From contig NC_079898.1 in NCBI RefSeq assembly GCF_024868665.1, positions 1,951,163 to 2,015,162 of the forward strand: a stretch of DNA of 64,000 nt. The letters are read 5' to 3'. Made by a program: the position numbers and the translations under genes. Position 1 is the first letter of the stretch. Every line of letters begins with the position of its first letter. This DNA comes from Triplophysa rosa (lineage: Eukaryota; Chordata; Actinopteri; Cypriniformes; Nemacheilidae). Positions 36,122 to 64,000 of this stretch are shown here, piece after piece. Below the pieces are notes generated by a model. It was given only the letters and a program-made list of their open reading frames with translations. It was not told where the DNA came from and searched no databases.

Positions 36122-36550
36122 TCAGTGAGTTGAGTAGCTGTCCGATGCTATGACAGAGAGTTCGTCCTCATCCCTCTGTCGAGTCTGCCCGCTATGGGAT
36201 GGTCCACCGCCGCCCATCGGGGACGAGCCAGGTGAGCGTGCTGGGCTATGGGTGGTCCACGAAGCTGAAGCTGATGGAGTGACATCCATAGGTATCCCCA
36301 AATTACCCCCGCTGCTCGCCGAAGCGGCAGCCGAACTTGCCAGGGAAGCAGTCGGGGTGGCGGCAGCGCTAACAAAGAACGTAGCCAGCCATGACCGCAA
36401 CACCTTGATCGGCATGTTCTCACACACAGAACATGCCAGATCGGCAAATCCTGCCTCAGCATGCTTGACCCACAAGCATGTGACGCAGGTGTCATGCCCG
36501 TCTGACTCAGGGATGAGCCTGTCACACCCAAGGACACAGCTGCGAGACAT
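36122..36550 (-). pseudogene. DIRS-like retroelement ORF1 (gag) start
   Basis: 142-codon ORF starting MSRSCVLGCDRLI with paired Cys motifs (CVLGC, CVTCLWVKHAEAGFADLACSVCE), then an Ala/Ser/Pro-rich tail. This Cys pattern recalls the N-terminal ORF of fish DIRS/Ngaro-type elements. Upstream (to about 36905) lie TATA-like and CGACATTGTGTTGAGAG sequences that would be its leader. Only the 5' end of the element is present. Assignment is from memory of the pattern and is moderate. Confidence 0.4.
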
Positions 36551-37165
36551 GCTCGCAACTGTGAGAAATTTGCTCTTTTAGGTCTTTAGCTCGCTGCCGA
36601 GACACCCAGGGGAAGTCCGATGCTCTGCGTCGTAAATCCAGCAGTAGAAATCATCGATGAATCGAGGAGTCTCGAAGAGATAATGCTTGACATAAGCCAC
36701 GCAGGTTCCGAAGAACAAAAGATGAGTGAATGACCACCGCCATCTCCCTTTTATACCCGTATGCACGGGGCGGGGACTGGCATGGGTGTGCCATTCGCCA
36801 AGCCCATTGGCGTTTTAAAATTCCTCTCGGAGATGATAGGTTCTCAAGATCAAACCCCAGTCTGTCTCTCAACACAATGTCGAGAGGCCGACTGAAGGGG
36901 AACCTAGTTCAACTTTCCAAAGAAGCCAGCGTTAAAGGAACAGTGGAGGCAGTTTGTTTTTCCGAGGCGGCAACAGAGTTGTTCACGTCTTTTTATAGGA
37001 TGACACATAGGATGACACATGTCTTTTTATAGGATGATTTGTGGATCGTTTGAAACTGAAAGATTGAGTGGTCCCAGAAATGACAGATCCCGGTCATGAG
37101 TCGGAACTGCAGGCGGTAAGTGAAATTGCGTCAAATGTCTGTGTTTTGTTGGCAAGTGCCACATA

Positions 37166-37829
37166 CAGTGCATCTGGAAAGTATTCACAGTGCTTCACTT
37201 TTTCCACATTTTATGTTTCACGAGTTTGCCTCGCAGATAATAAGTACAGATAATAAGGGATGGATAGTATGCATATTTGGCGTGCTGTCCCAGGGAGAGG
37301 GCTCCGAGCTTGGTAGTTCCTCCGAACTCAGCGTGCCCGCCCCTTGTCCGGGGCGACAGCCCTGTGCCCAGTATGTGCCCGGACTCGGGTCGTTCCCCCC
37401 GTTATACTGCGGTAAAAACGGTCTGATGGTAAGGAGTTGGGGTGGAGGAGGGATGCTGCGAAAATGTAGAGAGAATGAGGGTAAGGCATCTGGTCTATTT
37501 GTAGGGGTTTTCTTCCGAGTTAAAAGAATGATTGGTGAGATTGGTTATAGGAAACCAGTCGGGTTAGTTAACTGATCAGTGAGATTGGTCATAGTAAGCC
37601 AGCTGGACATGAGCATTCACAGCATTTGCTCAATCCTTTGTTGAAGCGGCTTTGGCAGCAATTAAAGCCTCAAGTCTTTTTGACCATGATGAGTATGATG
37701 CTTGGCACATCTATTTTAGGGCAATTTCTTCCATTCTTCTTTGCCGAATTTAATCCATTTTAGAATGAGATTGTAACATAACAAAATGTGGAAAAAGTGA
37801 AGCGCTGGGAATATTTTCTGGTTGCACTA
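37166..37829. mobile_element. Tc1-like element, ends only, with unrelated centre
   Basis: CAGTGCATCTGGAAAGTATT at the left and CCACATTTTATG close to it match inverted sequence at the right (ACAAAATGTGGAAAAAGTGA, then GGTTGCACTATA). 37630-37790 is typical Tc1-derived sequence. 37225-37620 is GC-rich, different in origin, and not recognised. Confidence 0.6.
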
Positions 37830-38057
37830 TAACCATTTATATTTTTGTATTTTATTTATTTTTTATTGATATTTGAGAAATTTATAGAAATATTACATTT
37901 ATTTTATGCTTGCAATGTCACATACACTTTCACGAATATTTTCCTGTGCATGCAAATCTTTTTGGCATCATTTTATTTTCATACACGCCCTGCTGACCAC
38001 CTATCGTCTGGGATTGTATTTGCCATTACGGTTGCATCTCTCAGCCTATGATGACAC

Positions 38058-38320
38058 CATGGCGCCAATGAAGGGTTGTATGGAAGGCCAGCAGGGTCAC
38101 TTTCACGCTCAGTCCGTCTGCCAACCAGAGGACCCTAGCCCTCCAGAACCAGACACCAAACCCACGCAGATCGACTACAGTCGTCTGTCCCAAGCAGACC
38201 GCAACAGCTGGCTGACCCAGGGGCTCTGCTTATACTGTGGCATGAAGGGACATGTCATAAATGCATGTCCCATTCGTCCTCCACTTCACTATGAGTGTGG
38301 TTTCTGCCTCTTCTACTAAA
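38058..38320 (+). pseudogene. Ty3/Gypsy-type gag fragment with CCHC zinc knuckle
   Basis: The open frame ends with LCLYCGMKGHVINACPIRP, a CX2CX4HX4C knuckle as in Sushi-type Gag proteins, preceded by SRLSQADRNSWLTQG. Nucleocapsid role: binding element RNA. Only this piece of the element is left. Confidence 0.75.
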
Positions 38321-38448
38321 TCACATCCCTCACTACTGATGTACAGCTGACTATGCCTACTCGCAGTCAAAGCCCTCATCGACTTGCAATTTTATATCCT
38401 CCGATCTCTGCAACCAACTCTAGCTCCAAAAGAGACTAGCTCTTATAA

Positions 38449-38670
38449 CAGTGGTTCCAAACCCTGGTCCTCAGCCCCCCCCAGAATGTACCTATATAGA
38501 ACAGCTGAATCAAATCATCAGCTGGTTAGTGTTAATTAGGGAGATGAATTAACATACTAACAACATTCAGAGCGGGTCTGACGAGTACCATCAGGTGTTC
38601 TATAGAGGGAGGTATCTAAAACATTTTGGACTGTTCACCTGTGTTTTGACCTCTTGCCTATTTCATGGAT
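38449..38670 (+). repeat. Partial hAT-like non-autonomous repeat
   Basis: CAGTGGTTCCAAACCCTGGT start, TAGTGTTAATTAGGGAGATG inside; same family type as 22973-23056. Confidence 0.4.
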
Positions 38671-40105
38671 TAGGTTTTTGGATTGCCTTTTAATATACAT
38701 ACTGCATTTGGATCCTCAACCCCTCGTTTCTCTGAGCAGTCATTACACTATCAATGTAAATGACAGTATACTAAATGATATAGCAAATTATAGTAACTTG
38801 AAAAGAAATATAACTGAATAAATGAAGTTTACATGACTCATATTCTAATTCTCCGTAATATAAAAAAACTGTTTACTCAAACACTGTCAACAATATTGAT
38901 TATCATTACCAATACATGTAGTTTAGCACATTTATAATTGTCAATAAAAGTAGACTTTTTAAATGTCTAATTATTTATGATGAATTCATAACTTGCTTAG
39001 GCATCATGGCTTTTTTTAAATGTTTTTTTTCTATGGTAGTGACATTCTCAGAGAGTTATGGTAATGACATTTTAAAGGTTGTTTTTTAAACTGTCAGTAA
39101 ACATTTTGATACTAATGCTTTTAAACATTTCAATTTTTTTTAAATCCATAAAAGAAATGCAAATTTTGTTGACGCAAGAAAAAAAACACTTCTTTAAAAG
39201 ATTTCACCAGCATTGCCCACTTCAGGCTTTACAAGCCAAAATGTGCAGCCTGTATTTTTGATCAAACTTATCAATTCAGTATAGCCTTTATATGACCAAA
39301 AAGAAGCCATCATTACAGGCAGAAAACATTTTCTTAAAAAACAGCTGGATAAACAATTTTATTCAAGTGATGAAATGATTTCAATATTAGACGATTTGGT
39401 CATCAATGCTGTAAAATCTGAATATCATTTGTAAATGCTAATTCAGTAATAAAGCGCATAAATAAAAAAGCTTGTGTGAAGTCTTCATACACGTCTGCTT
39501 GTTTTATTATTAGTAAATCACACATTGTTATGGAGCGGTTTTTCAATGACCATACCGTCTGCTCTGAAATCTGCAATACTGACATAACTTCCAGCTGTTT
39601 AACATAAGAATGACAGCCAAAGGCAAACGTTACAATCGGATTATTGAAAGCATAGACAACAAGACAAAAAATGTGCTGGTCCTCACAGTGATTTGCTTTA
39701 AAATGTCCAAATATAAATAAGAGACTGCAACTACATTTTATTAGGCAAATTTAACGCTTCGATTTACAAGACAAGGCGTTTATGAACAAATGTCAATCAA
39801 TAGTAGAGGAATCATGAAAAATAAAAAAGCTTTTTAAAACTAGGTGACAGTAAGACAGTAAAACAGAAGTACTTATTCAGCTCGATCTAAATAAACAGAT
39901 CACATAAGAACAGTTGAGAAACTTGGAGTATTTAGTAACGTCATGTGACACGAGTCATTCATTGACTAAAACTACCCGAAGGCATACAGCAAACAACACT
40001 CATTAAGTTCAACAACAACAGCTTGTAACTAGATCATAAAGCTCATCACAATTTCACTGTAACCTTGAAATAACATGCAGATAACTGCAGAGGCATTGAG
40101 AGGGT
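38671..40105 (-). other. heatr5b 3' UTR and intergenic sequence
   Basis: AT-rich without recognised elements. The 3' UTR of heatr5b must lie in the right part; minus-strand AATAAA hexamers occur at several points (for example near 39358), so its end is not fixed. Confidence 0.4.
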
Positions 40106-59763
<19,658 letters not shown>

Positions 59764-60106
59764 CTTGAACACACAACAGAGAATGAAGAAATGTCCAGGT
59801 TAGTGCAAAATAAACAGAATTTTGTGACACCTATTATTATCTGTAATAACAACAGTAATCCTTTTGAATTCTGCTTTGATAAGTCATACTGCCATCCATG
59901 GGCATCTGAAGCAAAATACAAATAAATGTGGGTGGGTCATTCCCCAGACAATTTGTACTGGACTAGATGCCTTTTCCTGGATGTTTACAACAAAAAGTCC
60001 TGCCTTCGCCAAGCAACTAATCCAAAGCGATAACTGTATCATTATCCATGGTTTTGGACCAAATCCGTTTTAACCGTAAATCATATCTTTACATAATTTT
60101 CTTACC

Positions 60107-61030
60107 TTAAAGCCACAATATGGAAGAATTTTGTTATGAAATATCCAAAAATCACCTGCACAGTGTGATATATTTCATGCAATTGTGTACTTACATTATC
60201 CCAAATGTTCCCAAGAATGTGCAAATCCAGAGAAATTCCTATTTAAAACAATGGCCTGTCCCTTGTCTCCCTTGTATTTGTTGCATATCAGTGACTTAAT
60301 ATCCGGTGCTCTGCACTACCCTCAGTTTCCGGTTATAGAAACTACAGCAACACGCAAATGCAGAAGTGGTTATACAGCATCTGGGACGCAGCATCTGTTG
60401 TTCTGTTATTATGGATCACGATTACTCTTTGGCGAGTAAAGGAAACCCCCAAAAAACGTAAACGTACACCAAACGAGGCTAGCAGGCTTATGGACAAACA
60501 AAGAAATAAAACAAGGATTAATATCGGCATGGCGTTTTCTAAATGTAGAGAGCTTCGCGACCAACTTGGACTCGACAGAGACTCCGCTCTCGCATGTGTT
60601 TTAATAGACAGGTAAGCACATTTTTTTTATTGTACACAAAATATTCAAGCACAGATTATTTGAATAGTTATGAATGTAGTTACCCTATGAAATACAGTAT
60701 ATGTCGCACAAAAATATGTAGCCAATGACGTTACTTGTAAATGCTGTGGGTTCATTCAAATTTACTTAGGGCTGTAATGCTACGTACGTGGGCTAACGTA
60801 GCATTACAGTTCACGTTTCTTTCAAGCTAATTCATTACGATGACATAAAATCAAATTCATTCATTACCTCATCCGTGAACATGATGGGCGATCTCCATAC
60901 GCCTCTGGATGGTGAAAACGACATGTCCCATAATTCCACTCTCCTGCATAACGTCGTTTAGCTTCGCCTTTTGTTTTTGTTTCGAAAGTGCGCCATCTAG
61001 CGGTCCAAATATTCCATATTGTGGCTTTAA
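60107..61030 (+). mobile_element. TTAA-flanked DNA transposon carrying a coding exon
   Basis: Ends TTAAAGCCACAATATGGAA and TTCCATATTGTGGCTTTAA: inverted repeats starting right after TTAA at both sides (60107-60110, 61027-61030), as for piggyBac or Kolobok insertions. It holds one exon (to 60611) and otherwise no coding sequence, so it is a shortened copy. Confidence 0.8.
60358..60611 (+). pseudogene. N-terminal exon of a transposon-linked protein
   Basis: Basic, helical product: KKRKRTPNEASRL, NKTRINIGMAFSKCRELRDQ, then DSALACVLIDR and a donor (CAG|GTAAGC). An alternative start in another frame, MDHDYSLASKGN at about 60411, precedes the basic part, so one frameshift is possible. The motif NKTRINIG...F..CRELRD...D...A..L resembles N-terminal domains of uncharacterised, THAP-like or zinc-finger fish proteins, but I cannot name the family. 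No partner exon is in the element. Confidence 0.45.
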
Positions 61031-61199
61031 TTGTAGTCGCGGACGAGACAACTAATCACAGTGATTAGTTACACTAACAGTTAGCAAAAGATTTGTGATG
61101 CAGTGTTAGACATACAGTAAATAAACTGAAAAAGCCTAGATGTGCCTCAACTTGTAGTTTGTTCATATTGTGCTGTGTCTCCATGGACCCATGACCTCC

Positions 61200-61300
61200 A
61201 ACCCCCTGGTAAGTCACGTGAAAACATATATATATATATACGTATATATGTATATAACTGTATAATATGTACAGTATAACTGTGTATATGTATATATCTT
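61200..61300. repeat. TA-rich microsatellite
   Basis: Imperfect (TA)n/(TATG)n run. Confidence 0.8.
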
Positions 61301-61679
61301 GGTAAATATGAGCAAAGAATGCTGTGAAAATAAATCTGTATTGTTTCTCCTTTTGATCTTTTCAAGGTATAAACAGAAATCATGGAACTAAATTTAATAA
61401 TTTTTAAGATCTTTTTAAGACTCTTTCCATACATTTTAAGACCTCATCACCACTTCAAGTTTTAATTGTACATTGGCGATGCTTTAACTTTTATTTACTA
61501 TATACAGATTGTAAGATAGCAACATAATTCAGAAGGGTGGGAACAAAGCCACGGAGAATAATTGAGAGACTAACCCAATGCTAGGTTTATTAGAAAGAGA
61601 AACGAGGCCAAGCTAATCGCTGATCGAGCAGTACGCCTCACAGTTATTCCCAGAGACGGCCTTCAGCCATGGTTCCAAC

Positions 61680-62265
61680 TGTCACGGACTGGCATGGAAG
61701 AGAACCCAAATGCAGGCAGGCAGTGAAGGGGTTAATGAAACAAGACTTTAATTATGAAAACACAAAAAAACACCCTCGATGGGGAAAACAGAACAGAGAT
61801 AAATACAAAACAAAAGACTTCCCACGAGGGGGCAAAACGAAAGCAAGAACAGTAAAAAACTAAACTAAAGAACATGACCAAACGTCTTAAATCAGGGTAA
61901 GGTAATTAAATAAACAAACAAACAAGGCACAGGTTTCAGACAACGAACAGGAACTCACAGTACAAGGCACGAAGTAAATACACGGTACAAAGTACAATCC
62001 ACGAGCACAGGACAAAGAAACAAGAGGGTATATATAGGAAAAAAAAACGAGGGATAATGACACAGGGCATGAGAGGGTAATGGAACACGGCCGGGAAGTA
62101 ATACAGGAAACGAGAGGGGCGGGGCCAATGACAAGACACTGGAGAGAACGCATATTATTGTCAAAAGGACAATAATATGTTTCTCTCCACACATAACCAA
62201 AGACTTTGTCATGGCTCTGCCTCAGGACCAGGAAATCCAAGACTAAAAGAAGCAGAACCATGACA
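61680..62265 (-). mobile_element. Solo LTR, Ty3/Gypsy-like
   Basis: TGTCACGGAC...CATGACA, 586 bp, with perfect 5-bp target duplication CCAAC (61675-61679, 62266-62270). Shares CCCAA(A/G)TGCAG...GGGGTTAA with the LTRs at 6315 and 7262, read in the minus direction with AGTCTTG after a TTAAT A-rich signal. No internal region, so formed by LTR-LTR recombination. Confidence 0.9.
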
Positions 62266-62270
62266 CCAAC

Positions 62271-64000
62271 ACTTTATCCTCCAACCATTTGCCTGAAAAC
62301 TTGCATTTCCCCATTAGTCAAACATGTTGTTTAACAACTGAGTGTAAATGGACCTCCCACTATTCGCCTATGCAATGATTAAATTCAGGCAAACTTTAGC
62401 ATATGACGTCTTTGGACAATTATGAAAAGTAAAAAGTTGTATACCTTGGAAAATGGCATTTAAAGGCAGGATAGCATGCTATGTCATGCATTCTGACTTC
62501 TTTACAGTGTTAAACGTGCTGGCTTCTCATGCTTAACATGTTTAACTTGTTAAAATACGAGATGAACGTATGACGTTGTTTTTCTGTGCATGTTACACTC
62601 CCCACAGCACTCCAACTTGTTTCGTAACAGGGATCCTATTCCTTTTATTGGGCAATTCTCCCGGAAAAGCACACCCACAGCAAGGCAAAAGAAAGAGCCC
62701 GCCTACGTGCCAATCGACGAGCGATAGGAACACCCACTAATCAAGATTGGCTGCGCTGTGGGTCTGCACTGCAGCTCGTTACTCTTGCGATAATGAGAGA
62801 AACTGAGGTGTGTCTGTTTGTTCACGGCATTTCAGTGATGAATGTTATATAAACGGTGGATATAACTCTGTTTGAATATAACTCGGTTTGAAACTGATTG
62901 ATAGCGCAGTCCCAGTGCTAAAACATGCCTGACATGAACTTCAAGCGGTAAATCAAACTAAGTCATATGTCTTATAACCACCCAGAGTTTGGTTATCATG
63001 TTTTCTGTGTTTTTGTATGTCATATTTTTCCTGTGCTCTAGGGGAGCTAGGTAGCCTGCTCCTCAGTATTTAGCCAGGTAAGGATGGGAGAAGAAGTAGG
63101 ATGATTTGGTGAAAGGAAGCATGGTTTGTCTCTTTTTGATTCACCTAATATACATAGAGTCCAGATTGAGAAACTGTGGTTTTAAGCTCAATCAAGTAAG
63201 TAGTGTTTTTTTTGTCTGAGCAACGTTACATAGGGTTTGCTCATGGCTAAATCGTATTTTGTCTTTCATGTTTTACACTCACTGTTTGGTTTATAAATGC
63301 CCTGCTAATACTAGTTTATATGTTTGTTTGTAGAAGGACTTTTTTTTATATGCATGCACTTCATCATCAATTCATCAACTTTGTGGATTCTATGCGGCTG
63401 TTGTGTTTGGCCCAAGGTGTGTTCAGTAATCAGAGAACAGTGGTGTCAAGGACTTACTTCAGCATCTGGCGGTTTGGATTGTTTGGATTAACCGTTTTCT
63501 TTGGATTACCTCACATACGTGGACACATCATCACTGCAAGGGACAATTACTATGTCTATATAATGTCTTTGGATAGGGTTTTGTTTATGAAAATATATTT
63601 TCCTCATCTATCAAATCTTGTATTTGATTTATTCTGTAAAAATAACCAAGTTTGGTCGGTGGGTCCCTCTCTCTAATTATCTTGTAGCTCGTCTTTCTAG
63701 GGTGTTCTTAGGAAGATTGTTACAGTCTGTGTTTTGTTGGCAGTCAGCGCATTCGTGCATAATTTAAATAACATGAACTAACAGTGAATCAAAACAGTTA
63801 TGCAGGAATAATGCGATGACTGTGTGCTCGTGCTGTAGCTCTGTCACCCCTGCCTGCCTGCCTGCAGCAGCTCGTGTTTTTCCGGAAATAATCATACAGC
63901 TGTAGCTCTCTTTTATAAATTTGATCAAACTAAATACTCATCGAAGATACGACGTATGCAATACTACTCCATAGGTACTCAAGATTAATATGAGATTGGC
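62271..64000. other. No gene recognised
   Basis: Contains a moderately GC-rich stretch at 62600-62830 with GATTGGCTG (an inverted CCAAT box) that could be a promoter or LTR. The 118-codon frame at 63320 has no motif I know. Upstream heatr5b exons were looked for and not seen. Confidence 0.35.

Noticed and set aside
36150..36581. Plus-strand ORF of 143 codons
   Set aside because: It is antisense to the Cys-patterned DIRS-like ORF, which has the better protein features.
63320..63676. 118-codon ORF near the right edge
   Set aside because: No recognisable domain, unusual composition, no splice context; kept only as unassigned sequence.

Overview
The window is eukaryotic, from a ray-finned fish and most likely a cyprinid. 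It has spliced genes with GT-AG introns, two vertebrate host genes (htatip2 and heatr5b), and a dense teleost mobile-element load: tRNA-headed SINE, fish-type MITEs, Tc1-like, hAT and TTAA-type DNA elements, L2- and L1-type LINEs, Ty3/Gypsy LTRs, a DIRS-like fragment and an endogenous retrovirus. Nothing prokaryotic was seen.

Layout. 1-5.3 kb: 5' part of a minus-strand endogenous retrovirus (LTR, Lys-type primer binding site, long leader, an extra ORF, gag start), with its ORF/gag segment present twice around a single-N join. 5.4-11.2 kb: a decayed plus-strand spliced gene whose predicted product joins a Ulp1/C48 cysteine-peptidase domain, a PHD-like zinc finger and a C-terminal AP-2-like (TFAP2) domain; an LTR element nested in a MITE sits in one intron. 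12.1-14.7 kb: a near-perfect inverted repeat around a 776-N gap. 14.7-19.3 kb: minus-strand MULE-type transposase pseudogene with SWIM finger, convergent with the Ulp1/AP-2 gene. 19.4-19.8 kb: 50-bp minisatellite. 20.2-22.9 kb: L2/CR1-type LINE. 23.05-30.4 kb: second MULE copy, with a roughly 2.7-kb version of the same 50-bp array and Tc1-like and hAT insertions.

30.7-33.9 kb: htatip2, complete, five plus-strand exons. 34.6-38.7 kb: L2 3' end, DIRS-like, Tc1-like and Gypsy gag fragments. 40.1-59.8 kb: heatr5b, minus strand, 20 exons giving the C-terminal part of the protein; the 5' exons lie beyond the right edge. Its introns carry Tc1, MITE, L1 (with a Tc1 inside) and hAT insertions. 60.1-62.3 kb: a TTAA-flanked element with a coding exon and a Gypsy-like solo LTR. 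No gene was recognised in 62.3-64 kb.

Functionally, the two host genes are unrelated housekeeping/trafficking genes. The most unusual part is 5.4-19.8 kb, where a MULE transposase gene and a Ulp1-PHD-AP-2 gene lie tail to tail around a long palindrome. They may be two genes of one large transposon, since some plant MULEs (Kaonashi type) also carry Ulp1-like proteases. Both genes here are broken, so this is a fossil copy. Membership in one element is inference.
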